Origin: Amoebidium appalachense
Lineage: Eukaryota; Ichthyosporea
Direction: 5' to 3'
Assembly: GCA_963693365.1 (NCBI GenBank)
Contig: CAVNZM010000016.1
Span: 3,534,001 to 3,598,000, forward strand
DNA: 64,000 nt
Positions 1 through 29,091 of this stretch are shown here, in pieces. A program made the position numbers and the translations under genes. The notes beneath the pieces were generated by a model, which saw only the letters and a list, made by a program, of their open reading frames with translations, had not been told where the DNA came from and did no database searches. Positions within the stretch are counted from its first letter, which is position 1. The number at the start of each line of letters is the position of its first letter.

Positions 1-180
1 AGACGACAAGAAGAAGAGTAGCCATGGTGAGCGAGGACGGGCAGGAGAGGATGGGGAGGAAAGAGGGAGAGAGGGAAGGGGAGAAGGGAGTGGGGGGGGG
101 GGGGGGGGGGGGGAAGGGTTAGTGTGCGCTACAGAGTAGGAAGAACACATTCATGACGGACAGACAGCACTGTGTACAGC

Positions 181-226
<46 letters not shown>

Positions 227-472
227 GTGCCTGCCTCTGTCTATGTGTGTTGTTCTTGCGTGCACCTTTCTGTCTGAGCTTTGGAACGTGGTAAGAAGGC
301 CTCCTGTTCGTGTCTTTGGGATTTGGGGCGGTAATTGGGGTTGTAATAGTGATGGTGGTGGGAGGAGGAGTTGTAATAGTGATGGTGGTGGGAGGAGGAG
401 GAGGAGAAGAGGGGGGGGGGGGGGGGGAGGGGGGGAGGGGGGGAGGGAGGAGGGAGGGGATGTGAGGTTTAC

Positions 473-7942
<7,470 letters not shown>

Positions 7943-8334
7943 GGCAATATGCAAACACAGACTGACAGAGAGAGAAAAAACTGCTAGGAGCGTAAAAGTA
8001 AACAACGAAATGTCGATGCCACACTCTGCGAGTGTCTGCCTCACGTACGAGTGTGAAGAAAAAACTGCCGTTTTCAGCAATATATGCAATTTTTTATTTT
8101 TATTTTTGCCGATGGAATTCGCCATGTTATTCTCCAGAAAAAACTGCTAAAATGTCCCAAATTACACAGCTGATTTATCCAAAGAGATGTTAAATGTCTA
8201 CACATGCAAGAGTTGCTTTGGACTTCTGGCTTGCAGTTGAAACGATAAAATCCAAACATAGATATGTGATAGGTTTATGATATTTTGAAAAATTTAGAAC
8301 AACGGCAAAACTTTCCACAATTGGGATAAAATAA

Positions 8335-8467
8335 TGATGCTACGATGGCATTGAAATGCATTGAATTGTTGCCTAGCATGTACATATGTCAATAGCTGCA
8401 TTTGATTGGCTGCGCTGGAAAACGCAGTGGGCCGTTGCATAACGACGCAATAAAAAGTGTGTAAACC
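8335..8467 (+). mobile_element. Solo 3' tail of the LINE-like element
   Basis: The sequence GTTGCCTAGCATGTACATAT, then a stretch with GATTGGCTG and GGAAAACGCAGT, then CGCAATAAAAAGTGTGTAAA matches the 3' untranslated end that follows all three copies of the reverse-transcriptase ORF at 22-26 kb. Here it has no ORF upstream, so it is a heavily 5'-truncated insertion or a separate non-autonomous element sharing this tail. It ends TAAACCCC like the 22.4-kb copy. Confidence 0.75.
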
Positions 8468-8760
8468 CCGAGTCCTTGGAATTTTTTTCTATTTTTTATA
8501 ATGACTTTATGGAAAAAAAAAAATTTCGGGAAGCGCCTGGTTCGGTTTTTATTCGCGAAAAACCTGACGCTGCAGCAGCGGCGTGCGCCAGGATCCACTT
8601 CACGCAGCTGCGCATGCTATTTTTTAGTAGGGCGAGTCACCGCCGAGTCAGCTTGTGAGGGGGGGGGCATGCCATAGGACAGCCTGAGGGGTTCAAGGTA
8701 CTGGAGGGGTCCATGCCATGGGAGGTATGTAGCCTGGGGGGAGGCCCCGGGGGGGAGGGT

Positions 8761-8970
8761 GCGACATCGAAATGTGATGGGAACATGAATTTGAACACGG
8801 ATATAAGTCGGATGGGGGACGGATGGTCACAGCTGTCGTTGACAGGAAATATGTTTAGGACAAGGAAAAGACTGAGGACGCCAGGTCCCGGAAGCCCCAT
8901 TTACATCGTGATGTTTATTGATCTGGAGGGCTTCCGTGTCTGGGGTGACTCGATGTATATCTACCTCACA
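8761..8970 (+). repeat. 210-bp dispersed direct repeat, copy 1
   Basis: Matches 11250-11460 with about four substitutions. One plus-strand frame is open across the whole unit in both copies (contains GPGSPIYIVMFIDLEGF). No family is recognised. Confidence 0.9.
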
Positions 8971-11249
8971 TGTTAACGTTAACTCCGCGTTGTTCCCTGT
9001 GCCATATGTGGCACCAAAAATAAATAAATTATGTACCCGAGATTCAAAAATCAAAATCTCGCGCTGCTGGCCACCTACGGAGGTGCTTTTTGCTTACCTA
9101 ATTAGGTTATGTATTTTCCTTTGGTAAGAAGTCAAAGTTACCGGTATATAACTTAGTTTTCTAGGTTAGGTAAGCGTTTTCCTTCGAGGGGTCTATATTT
9201 TCAGAAGTGGCCGGCAATTGTCGCGTCCGGCGGCGGCCTGTGCCCTATCCCGGGATTTGGCTCAGCCGTTGGCTGAGGCAGTCAGCCAAAATTACACATT
9301 CCAACGCCTGTGCAATAAAAAAGCGTATGTGCTTGATTTTAGCGGTTTTGGGTGCTTCTGCTTGAATGGAAGCTATAAAAACAACACAGAAACATATATT
9401 ATCATTGAAAATTAATATACTTTAAACCCCATTTGCACAAAAAACGGGGAAAATGAGCAGGAGCTCCCAGTTTCGCTCCCAGCCGATAGCGTGGTCACCT
9501 CGTACTACATAGATCAGGGGTCTCAATAGATCACACCGTGCAAAGCATCTATAGCCTGATCTATAGACACGCGACGAAATACGGTATGGGTTTTTAGATT
9601 TCATAATAACAAACATGCAAGAAAGATGCAAATTATATGCTAATGCGCTAATATCTCTAAAGAAAAGGCCTTTTAGGGAAATGCAATATGCTTTCAATGT
9701 GATGCTCCACATCACCCTGTACGCAAAACATAAAGAAACAAAACAGAAGCGCAGACGATAGCTCAGAAAGGGGTTCATTGCATCCGGAGTGAGGTTCACG
9801 CTGATAGGCTGGGCTGTCGACAATAAAACACGACGTGTGAAAATGGTTTTGTAAACGGGCGATATAAACAGGCATGGTATATTGTTGATTATCATTTTGA
9901 CGCTTGAATAACTTACATTATATTATCTGCTCAGTACACGATCATAATCAATACTGCATTACAGGGAAAGGAAGAACCTTTTGCGATATATACTTCAAAC
10001 ACATCATGAGAACCGCCTGTCATTGGTGTTATATCATGCATTATGCTTCTCCAGTCTTCAGGTATGCACAAATAGTGGCTTAAAAGCGGCTCGTCTCTCT
10101 GCACTCGAGCGTGATTGACCGGGTGATCAGCCGGAAAAGCGGTTTTTTGCTTTACGTGTATCTAATTTACAGGGTTCATGCGCCTTGAGCCCCAAATCGG
10201 CCGCGAAAAAGTCACAAAAGTGTGTCCGATCACGTGTTCCTACTTATAAACCCGCGTTTTTTTTTACAAATGCCTAGATGACACACATATCGTGCTCGGG
10301 TTGTAATGGTAATCGTAAATAATCATTTCTTCACATTAAAGTATACATGTGTTTCAGACTCATTTTGCCTGAAAACGGGAGCGCACAAGAGAAGGATAGT
10401 GTGTGTCCTCACACATGGATAAGGCTAGTACGTGGGTGCAAACATAAAAGCATGTGGATGCATACTAGGGGTAGGGGGGGCGTCACAGTGTATATGTCAG
10501 GGACAGGCAAACCTCCAAGCCATCCCCTAACCACACGTGGGCGGGCTGCAGTGCCTCTGAGGATGACCTCACGTGGGTACAAAACATAAAAGCAAAACAT
10601 GTAAGCAGAGGCGAGCAAGAGCGAGAAGGCATGGCATAGATCTTCCGGATGTACATGTTGAAATATATCGTGATTGGGTATATACACGTAGTTTGCGCAA
10701 ACAACGGCTGTTCAGACTGAAGGAAAACACACGACTCTAGTGATCGTCAGGTAGTGATCTTAACCACCATGTGGGCACAAGCAAAGTCCGAGACTCACAC
10801 CCTCCGGCAAACGTGTGCTGGGCTTAGTGTCTGGCCGGCACCCATTATGCGGGATTAGCAGCACACGGGGGTGGCGTTTCTCGTGTTTTGCTTATACGCA
10901 CAAAGTATCAGGACCAAAACTTGCCGATCACTAGTACTGTGGTCGTGTATGGAAAAATGGGAAAAGATGCTGATGCGCTCATGAGAAATGGGCTGGTGCG
11001 AAAACCGAGTTGTGTGTGCTACAATATGAAAAATGATACACGATATGGCTGTTGCAAAAAAAATGGCCTCATTGCGGGGCGACGTCCGAATAAGTAAGCA
11101 AATGCATCCTCGTGTATCCGTAGTTATCCGTGGACTGCTGTGACCATCCGTCCGTAAAAATGAGCTATCGTACCATGCTAGCAGAGCGCGCGTGTGGAAG
11201 CGTGTTTACCCATGGTTACCCCCGAGGGAGACCTTCCTTTTCTGCTACC

Positions 11250-11460
11250 ATGCGACATCGAAATGTGATGGGAACATGAATTTGAACACGGATGTAAGTC
11301 GGATGGGGGACGGATGGTCACAGCTTTCGTTGACAAGAAATATGTTTAGGACAAGGAAAAGACTGAGGACGCCAGGTCCCGGAAGCCCCATTTACATCGT
11401 GATGTTTATTGATCTGGAGGGCTTCCGTGTCTGGGGTGACTCGATGTATATCTACGTCAC
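11250..11460 (+). repeat. 210-bp dispersed direct repeat, copy 2
   Basis: Second copy of the 8761-8970 unit, same orientation, with the same frame open. The flanking sequences differ, so the shared block has clear boundaries. Confidence 0.9.
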
Positions 11461-12087
11461 AAGGGGAGGAGGGGTGAGGGGAGGGGGGTTGAGGAGAGGA
11501 CATGCACAGCTATGAGCACTGAACTGAAAAACTCCATAGTGGAGGAAAATCATCCCACTTGTCACTGCGTTATTACCGGGTTACATCTAAAGAACGGCAG
11601 TTTTTCATCTGCGGATCATCATAGTATTAAGGCCTTTATAATACACTACAAACACTCATGTTCGTATGCGTCCACGCATAACATACTCCACGCACAACAT
11701 AACGTCGATGCCGATTTTCAAAAATCTTAACATACTGACCTCGGTCATTTTTCGGGATTATGTTAGCGCACCAAGGGGTCCTATACATAGTAGGACGAGT
11801 AATCGGGTTTATCTGGTCAGTTTAGACCCCCTATGTTTAGTATTTCGATCTCTTTCCCAGACAAAACAGTGGTTCGCCGTGATTTCAACGACCGCCCAAA
11901 GCTCGCCAGGGCCAATGATAGGCGGCGGCCGCACATCGCATGGTATGCAAAGGACTCATGTGGCCGACTATGTCGATAAACGAGCAGAAACATACGAAGG
12001 CCCCAACTAGTTCGAAGCAGTCTTGTATAGCTAGTTTTTACATCCTAGTCATATAGGCAGGTTGAATGCACATTAAACCCACCGATC

Positions 12088-20818
<8,731 letters not shown>

Positions 20819-21457
20819 TAGCTGTAGTTGTTTTGAACTAATAATAACTGCAAAGGTATGGTGGTTTTGAACTTTGTTTAAATTCTAATCTTGATGTTAA
20901 ACTTTAATGTGTATGGGCGTCAACAAGTGCATGTCCTAGAAACGAACGATAATGGCCTTGCTGATGGTAGCCATGATGTGGGCTTGTTGTAAGCTTGTTA
21001 AGAATTTGTTGCATAGGCTGTTTGTAGATTCGAGAAAGCTTAAGAGATTTGGCTAACCAACGGGTTGTGTAACAGTAATGCATAATGATGCTGGGGAACG
21101 TTGCACCTTGATTAACGGTAAAACGGCTGCTCACTCCGGCAACAACAACAATAGAGGTAAAAGAATAGCAGGTGTCGTAACACTATGTACAAGCATGTAA
21201 AGCCATACATACCTGAGTAGTGTGCTCTACTGTACAGTCTTGATCGACTGGCCGATTGAGCTTGAAAAAAGACATTTTTTAGTTCAACTGAAAGCTTGAG
21301 CCTCACTCACTGACGCGCGTAATCACGTGTACGACGAGAAGTCAGACGCAGCCGCGTCTAAAAGCGCAGCAGATCCAAATGGTTCCAACTGGGGACTGAT
21401 TGTGTTTGGAATAACTTGGTACCGGTGAACATGTTGGTCGAAGGATTGGGGGTGTGT

Positions 21458-21506
<49 letters not shown>

Positions 21507-21629
21507 GAGAGAGAGAGAGATCTAGAGAGAGAGAGAGAGAGAGAGAGCTGGAGAGCCAGAAAGGGGAGAGGGCCAGAGAGAGAGGAGAGAGAGATCTAAT
21601 ATTAGAGAGGTCTGAGCTGGGAGAGAGAA

Positions 21630-21709
<80 letters not shown>

Positions 21710-21964
21710 AAGCTAGAGAGCCGAGCTCGACAGAGAGAGAGGGAGAGAGAGAGTCGAGAGAGAGAGAGAGATAGGGGCCGGGGAGAGAGAGAGAGAGAGA
21801 GAGAGAGTGTGTGTGTGTGTGTGCACGTGTGTGTGACAGAGCTTATATATATATATATATATGTATATGACGTTCAAGTATTATTTATAATTTATGACGG
21901 TTTTGCGTTTGCTCCCGTATTGCCTGGGTGCCCGAGTGACACGGCCGCCTAATGCTTGGATGTA
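20819..21964. other. Intergenic stretch downstream of the zinc-type gene
   Basis: No gene is visible. It holds a G run (21472-21504), a block of imperfect AG/GAGA repeats with a second G run (21505-21800), a short GT tract and a (TA)n tract near 21845-21862, then the 3' fragment of the LINE-like element. Confidence 0.6.
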
Positions 21965-22394
21965 TGCAACCTGTTAGCTAATGTATTAGAACCGGAGGTT
22001 ATTGGCGGTTTTATTCTCTTTTCTTCCTCTCTTCCTCAATATATCCGTTTTAAGATGACTATCCTAGATCACCTTATTAATGCTGCACAGTATGATATTG
22101 TGATCCGGTGCCTTAACTTTCTTTCGGAGCTACCGATGCTAGCATCTGCTTACCCATAATTCCCAATCTCCTTCAGTGACAGGTTTCCTGTCAGGGAGAT
22201 TGGGCTTATTGGGGATAGGGGTTTGGGGGAAGGGGAGAGCGGTATGTAATAGGGGTGTCAGATACTACGATGGCGCTCATTGTTGCCTAGCATGTACATA
22301 TGTCACTGGCTGCATTTGATTGGCTGTGCTGGAAAACGCAGTAGGCCGTCTGGGCCTCCGGCAATGTCCACGCAATAAAAAGTGTGTAAACCCC
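21965..22394 (+). mobile_element. LINE-like element, 3'-end fragment (copy 1)
   Basis: Residues CNLLANVLEPEVIGGF to the stop at 22157-22159 match the C terminus of the two longer copies, followed by the shared 3' untranslated end with an AATAAA signal and terminal GTGTGTAAACCCC. It differs from the other copies by an extra stretch of about 85 bp after the stop that contains a hairpin. It is truncated at the 5' side. Confidence 0.9.
22162..22204. repeat. Hairpin insert in the copy-1 3' UTR
   Basis: Arms CCCAATCTCC (22162-22171) and GGAGATTGGG (22195-22204) enclose a second short stem TGACAGG/CCTGTCA. The other two element copies lack this segment. Confidence 0.85.
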
Positions 22395-22459
22395 ATGTAT
22401 AGCATGTGTGTCTCGAAATTGCACGCGAGTACTTCCGATGGAAAGGTCGGATAAGCCGG

Positions 22460-24380
22460 GGGGTTTACACACTTTTTATTGCGTGGACATTGCCGGAGGC
22501 CCAGCCACATTCGACGGCCTACTGCGTTTTCCAGCACAGCCAATCAAATGCAGCCAGTGACATATGTACATGCTAGGCAACAATGAGCGCCATCGTAGGA
22601 TCTGACACCCCTATTACATATTATGGGTAAGCAGATGCTAGCATCGGTAGCTCCGACAGAAAGTTAAGGCACCGGATCACAATATCATACTGTGCAGCAT
22701 TAATAAGGTGATCTAGGATAGTCATCTTAAAACGGATATATTGAGGAAGAGATGAAGAAAAGAGAATAAAACCGCCAATAACCTCCGGTTCTAATACATT
22801 AGCTAACAGGTTGCATTTATTGATAGATATGCAGCCGCGAGTAAACCGCCCCCCACACATATTACACATACGAGCAGGAGACACCAGAAACCGATTACAC
22901 CGCCAAGCCATAATCATCTTTGCGTTTTTACACCACACCACATTACGAATAAACGAATCTATGTATGAACGAGACTCTCTAACCGTATCCGCCATATAGG
23001 CTACTAGTAGTTGGTGTTTGTGCGGTCCTAACACCGGAAGGGACTCAACACGTAGAGTAAAAAGATATCTATCAGCCATAGACTTGAAACTATTCATATT
23101 CACACTATGATCTAGCCGTACCTCCGGGGGGGTCGCCAGCCATTCCACATAGCGCTCGGCAATGGGCAGAGACGATGGGGAAGGGAAGAGGTACAGGGGC
23201 GAATCCGGCGGGGATGCGTGTAGCCGGAAGAGCGGGTGGTCCGGGGCACAAGCGGACAGGCGGGTGATGTGCTCGTGAAATTTAAGGGCTAATTCGTGTA
23301 CGCGTTGTGATGGTGGTGTGAGTGCGTAGAGAGAATCAAAAAGGCGTCTAGGGATAGGTGTGGAAAGACCAGTGAGAAACATACAACAAGTTGTGTAATG
23401 GAAATCATCTAATGATTTGAGGACATTAGTAACAGTATCAGGGGGTGCCATAGCTAGTAAGGGCAACCCGTATTCCGACAAAGGGCGAATATATGTGCGA
23501 AATATACTAAGACGATTGTATAGGTGGACAGTATGAGAAAGAGAAGCAAGATACACATCCCGAAATAACCGAAGACACCTGCCTGCACTCTCCACCCGAC
23601 GGTCGATCATCCGTTTGAAACATATGCCCCATTCGTCCACCGGAATCCCCAAATACTTGTATTCGATTGGGCGAGGGAGGGGACTGCCGAAAATACAAAC
23701 GTCGTCCCATGCCGGTATCGATTTTGATAAAAGGGCACACTTTTTGACATTAATCTGCATATCGTTGCGCTGGCACCAATGTTCAACCACACGAATGTAT
23801 TGCCGTAGTTCGAGAGGATCGGATGACATAAGCACAATATCGTCGGCAAAAAAGAGGGCGGGGGGAGCCTGGGATGGCAACCCCCCGTCAATTTGTGCCG
23901 CAGAAAGAGTGTCGGCTAAATCATCAATATACAGGTTGAAAAGAAGAGGACTTAGCAGGGACCCTTGAAGTACCCCGCGCGTGCGGGTAAACCCTGGGGA
24001 TAGCCGCCCATTAACCACCGCTCGTCCGCGTGTAAACGTAAACATAGCTTCCAGTAGCCGACCCATTTGGAATGGGACACCGCGAGTGGCTAACTTGGCC
24101 CACAGGCGAGGGAGGTCGACCGTGTCGTACGCGTTCTTAAAATCGATAAATACGAGGTGCTCGGTATCACTTTGAGTTGCATTATGTAGAGTGAGGATTT
24201 GTGCGTAACATGAGTGTCGATGCCGAAACGCCGCCTGATAAGCCGGTGCAGCGGGCCGGGGGGGCCTTGCGGCTCATTGCGTGCGTGATCACAATCCAAT
24301 CCGTACACCGGATGATTACCGATCAGAAAAGCTTCCATAGATCTGTGAGCCAGATGACCAATGGGCGACATTTTGTAAGC
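22460..24380 (-). mobile_element. LINE-like retrotransposon, copy 2 (minus arm of the palindrome)
   Basis: The ORF runs from about 24260 down to the stop at 22621, with the RT motifs in order: QAAFRHRHSCYAQ (motif before A), FIDFKNAYDTV (A), GVLQGSLLSPLLFNLYID (B), FFADDIVLM (C), INVKKCALLSKS (D) and YKYLGIPV (E). A C-terminal CNMCGGRF...CISINKC cluster may be a zinc knuckle. Upstream at 24290-24380 the sequence still reads CRPLVIWLTDLWKLF, like the RPI...LYKLF start of LINE RT domains, but with stops and frame changes, so the 5' part is decayed or truncated. No endonuclease domain is present. The 3' UTR extends to 22460 and contains the AATAAA signal. By family it reverse-transcribes its own RNA at a nicked target. 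Probably immobile, as it lacks a 5' half. Confidence 0.9.
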
Positions 24381-24435
24381 TTAGGTGATTGCCGGTTTTG
24401 TGTATTTTCGGTGCAAAATGCTGAATAAGGGCCCG

Positions 24436-26198
24436 TACGCACAAATCCTCACTCTACATAATGCAACTCAAAGTGATACCGAGCACCTCGTATTTATCGA
24501 TTTTAAGAACGCGTACGACACGGTCGACCTCCCTCGCCTGTGGGCCAAGTTGGCCACTCGCGGTGTCCCATTCCAAATGGGTCGTCTACTGGAAGCTATG
24601 TTTACGTTTACACGCGGACGAGCGGTGGTTAATGGGCGGCTATCCCCAGGGTTTACCCGCACGCGCGGGGTACTTCAAGGGTCCCTGCTAAGTCCTCTTC
24701 TTTTCAACCTGTATATTGATGATTTAGCCGACACTCTTTCTGCGGCACAAATTGACGGGGGGTTGCCATCCCAGGCTCCCCCCGCCCTCTTTTTTGCCGA
24801 CGATATTGTGCTTATGTCATCCGATCCTCTCGAACTACGGCAATACATTCGTGTGGTTGAACATTGGTGCCAGCGCAACGATATGCAGATTAATGTCAAA
24901 AAGTGTGCCCTTTTATCAAAATCGATACCGGCATGGGACGACGTTTGTATTTTCGGCAGTCCCCTCCCTCGCCCAATCGAATACAAGTATTTGGGGATTC
25001 CGGTGGACGAATGGGGCATATGTTTCAAACGGATGATCGACCGTCGGGTGGAGAGTGCAGGCAGGTGTCTTCGGTTATTTCGGGATGTGTATCTTGCTTC
25101 TCTTTCTCATACTGTCCACCTATACAATCGTCTTAGTATATTTCGCACATATATTCGCCCTTTGTCGGAATACGGGTTGCCCTTACTAGCTATGGCACCC
25201 CCTGATACTGTTACTAATGTCCTCAAATCATTAGATGATTTCCATTACACAACTTGTTGTATGTTTCTCACTGGTCTTTCCACACCTATCCCTAGACGCC
25301 TTTTTGATTCTCTCTACGCACTCACACCACCATCACAACGCGTACACGAATTAGCCCTTAAATTTCACGAGCACATCACCCGCCTGTCCGCTTGTGCCCC
25401 GGACCACCCGCTCTTCCGGCTACACGCATCCCCGCCGGATTCGCCCCTCTACCTCTTCCCTTCCCCATCGTCTCTGCCCATTGCCGAGCGCTATGTGGAA
25501 TGGCTGGCGACCCCCCCGGAGGTACGGCTAGATCATAGTGTGAATATGAATAGTTTCAAGTCTATGGCTGATAGATATCTTTTTACTCTACGTGTTGAGT
25601 CCCTTCCGGTCGAATTAGGACCGCAAAAACACCAACTACTAGTAGCCTATATGGCGGATACGGTTAGAGAGTCTCGTTCATACATAGATTCGTTTATTCG
25701 TAATGTGGTGTGGTGTAAAAACGCAAAGATGATTATGGCTTGGCGGTGTAATCGGTTTCTGGTGTCTCCTGCTCGTATGTGTAATATGTGTGGGGGGCGG
25801 TTTACTCGCGGCTGCATATCTATCAATAAATGCAACCTGTTAGCTAATGTATTAGAACCGGAGGTTATTGGCGGTTTTATTCTCTTTTCTTCCTCTCTTC
25901 CTCAATATATCCGTTTTAAGATGACTATCCTAGATCACCTTATTAATGCTGCACAGTATGATATTGTGATCCGGTGCCTTAACTTTCTGTCGGAGCTACC
26001 GATGCTAGCATCTGCTTACCCGTAATATGTAATAGGGGTGTCAGATACTACGATGGCGCTCATTGTTGCCTAGCATGTACATATGTCACTGGCTGCATTT
26101 GATTGGCTGTGCTAGCGCTGGAAAACGCAGTAGGCCGTCGAATGTGGCTGGGCCTCCGGCAATGTCCACGCAATAAAAAGTGTGTAAAAAAAAAAAAA
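24436..26198 (+). mobile_element. LINE-like retrotransposon, copy 3 (plus arm, poly(A)-tailed)
   Basis: Nearly identical to copy 2 in the opposite orientation. The frame is open from about 24385 to the stop at 26023-26025, covering RT motifs A (24496-24530) to E and the same C terminus. Upstream of about 24436 the sequence is unrelated, so the element is 5'-truncated just before motif A. Small differences exist: ESLPVELGPQKH here versus ESLPVLGPHKH in copy 2, and a 6-base insertion in the 3' UTR. It ends AATAAAAAGTGTGT followed by a run of 13 A (26186-26198), the hallmark of target-primed insertion of a polyadenylated RNA. Apparently the youngest of the copies. Confidence 0.92.
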
Positions 26199-27521
26199 GA
26201 TATTGCAATATGTGGGCTCAATATTCATTTTTTTTGGGACTTCACTTTCACTTCGATCTCTTAGCCACACGTCAACTTTTTCCCCCGATTCTTCACCATG
26301 GCAGGTATATAAAGGCTTTCGTTTCATCTTTTTGTGGTGGGAGGGGGGCCTGTTAGGAAGGAGCAGTAATGATGTCTTCTTGCGGAGTGTGGTCTGGTCA
26401 ACATCGATGCATATAACATGTTATATGACTAGAAGGAGCAAACTAGTTTCACGCATACACGTACTCTTAAGGTTTTGCCCGCTGGTGTCCTTTGTCACTG
26501 GTCGCTTTATTTTTATTTCGTAGCTTTGGCTTTTTCAGTTCTATTGGTGGTTATGTAGCCTGTGGCTGCACGTTGCCTTCATCAACGGATCAATAAACTC
26601 GCACAGGTAAACAATCCCGTGAAATTGGTACCGCCGATATCAACGCCGATATCAATACGGGGTGCGTTTGACCCCACCCGTTTCACCGCCACATGCATCA
26701 GTACTGTTACTGGCAGTGTCGGTAGCAGTGTATATGTCACTGATAGTGTACTTGTTGTGTCCATGCCTCCGTCTGCTGTACCCCTGGCATGATACAGACT
26801 ACGCCTATATAGATATGCCACCGTGACCTCCCCCCCCTCCCCCTCCCCCCGCCCGCCCGGCCACACACCCCTCCCCCCTCAATTCCGTGAACCCCCCCCC
26901 CCCCCCCCTCCCCTGTCCGTGGCCCCCTGCGGGCCGGGCCCCCTCCAATAATTAATTCGCTCTCCTGCCCCACGGCCATTCACTGCAAACCTACGTGGGC
27001 ATAACCGCCGCCAACTTACAAAATTTACGAAGTCGAAAAAACCGCCGGAACCCCCATTAGCCAATTATCGGACAAAATGGAACGAAGTAAATTCCAATTC
27101 ACAGGACTGTTACAGGCCCTGTTTCCACCATAAACGGATATAATAAGACTTGTTAAGTAGCACATATAGCATTAATTATAATATATTTGGTTTTATATGT
27201 AATAAATGTATAAAATAAAACCAAAATTGTGGTCCATATGCGTACACTAAAACTTCTCATTTATTGCTTCGCACCGATCTTTTTTCTAGCCAATCGCCAA
27301 GAGCTCTATGCATTCCATGTTTATCCCAAGAGTCATGTCGACAAAAAATCTTGCCTCAGTTGGTGGAGACTGACAGTCATTTTTGTCTAGCACTGAAGAT
27401 GCGGTGCAAGTTTTTGTCGTTTAACTGAAGATACTGGCAGGCGAATGCGGGGCCCCCGTCTGCTAGATGGGGCCGGTGGCTCATGCCCCTCGCGTACCGA
27501 CAAATACCCTTCCGCGGCAGT

Positions 27522-27559
27522 TGTTGAGTACACGTAGCGCTGTTGAGTACACGTAGCGC
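27522..27559. repeat. 19-bp tandem repeat, two copies
   Basis: Two perfect copies of TGTTGAGTACACGTAGCGC, back to back. Confidence 0.95.
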
Positions 27560-28927
27560 TGTGCCATTTAACCACGGTTAGCCTTAAGAATGACCGGTAG
27601 CAGAACTTGAGAAGCTGGTGGAGTGCCACGGTGCAGCTCAAGGTAAGAGGGCCTTTCATTTTGTTTGTCGTTGTTTGCGTGGCGATAGCTTTGGCGGATG
27701 TTGTAGCCAGCTACTGTTGTTATTGCATTGACGTGAATAATATGTGCTTTAGTTTAACTCATAGTAATCAATACTTGCTGGTTCGACGCTACTTTTACGC
27801 AGTAGACTTCTACGTAGCCTGTTGTTATTGGTTGGTGCTCCTGCAAAAGGCAAACGTGCACCTTCACAGGAAGAAAAAGATGCAAACGTAAGTAGTTCGG
27901 GCTGACATCACCACGCTCCTTAACTGGTGTGCATTAGCCTCTCAAAGAGCTACGTGCTAGGGCTACACGTGGTTACTGAACAGTTTGCCAACTAACTATA
28001 GCTACCTCTCGTTCTTCTATCCCTGTCCTTTAACGTGTTCGCTGTTCAAGGGCCAAAGCTCACTTTTTCCCCACCCATCGTACACCTGCAGCACAGCACG
28101 GCGCGTGCGCTCAAGTCGCACTTCCAAGCGCTTGATAAAGCTGTCAAAAGTCTTCCCCACTGCAAAAGTGTTTAACGGTGAGCAGGAGGGGCAACTTGTT
28201 GCCGATTGCTAACAAGACTAAGTGCACGAACTAGTTAGGAGTTTTAAGAACCGATTCCCCTGGAAAAGCTAGGCTTGTCTCTTTCTGATCGCTCTGGACT
28301 TTGTAGCTTCTACACGTAGTATTCTTGTTTGGTGCAGACCAGATTACAAACGGAGGTCACAGCTTCCCAGCAAGCCTTGTATGCATACAACGAATTTCGG
28401 CCTATAGATAAATGCCTATATTGACACGTAGCCCACCTACCAAAAAATGGAAAGCAGCGCCCAACCCCTAGCATGCAACAAAATGTGATACTGTATGGGT
28501 GCAACCAGGTGACACGGTTACCACCTCAATTGAGTGAACGTGTTATGATTGAACGTGCAGTAGCACGTAAATAAAGTGTGATATCACGTGTATTCAAAAA
28601 TCACAGGTGCCTGCTTGCTGGGAAAGGAGGCGGGGTGGGTGGGAAGGTGGTTTTGGGGGGGAGGGGAGGGGGGGGGGGGGGGAGCACAGCTATCGTCGGA
28701 GCCGATAGCACAACCAGTTTCACAGTGTGTGTAGTTGTCACCGCCGGGATCAACGTCTATACCTCCAAAAGTAATAGGTGCAACAATTGCACCCGTCAAT
28801 ACTACGGTTAGCCCTCGACGTTGCTACAGACGCAACAATATCAATATGCCCTGCACATGTGTTATAGGCGTTGATATCGGCGCAGCAAATATCACGGTAT
28901 TGTTTACCTGTGTCGAGTCAAAAGAAT

Positions 28928-29091
28928 TTTTTTTTTATATCCTCTAGTGCTCTACACAAACCGTTTCCTTATTTCGCCCTCTCTTGTTCCTGCTTGACTA
29001 AGTAAACCCACTAATCAATAGAGAAGGTATAACAACGACAGTAGTTATAGTGGTTTGCTTTGTGTAGAGCACTAGTTCTATATAAAAAAAA
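28928..29091. mobile_element. MITE-like inverted-repeat element
   Basis: Arms of about 40 bp (28928-28967 and 29052-29091) are imperfect reverse complements. The core CTAGTGCTCTACACAAA and its complement are exact, flanked by TATA and T/A runs. The interior is about 85 bp without an ORF. No target duplication could be confirmed, so it may be a simple foldback sequence. Confidence 0.55.

Larger units (their letters stand above)
7943..12087. other. Intergenic region between divergent genes
   Basis: No gene can be supported here. Besides the listed repeats, the stretch is AT-richer single-copy-looking sequence with short ORFs only. Two copies of the motif ACGTGGGTxCAAA.CATAAAAGCA occur near 10430 and 10571. 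It should contain the promoters of both flanking divergent genes, but I see no convincing TATA box close to either start. Confidence 0.6.

Noticed and set aside
28735-28947. ORF reading CVIGVDIGAANITVLF, reminiscent of ROK/hydantoinase starts
   Set aside because: Only a few residues match, the related 26.6-kb stretch is on the other strand, and the similarity is explained by a nucleotide-level inverted repeat.
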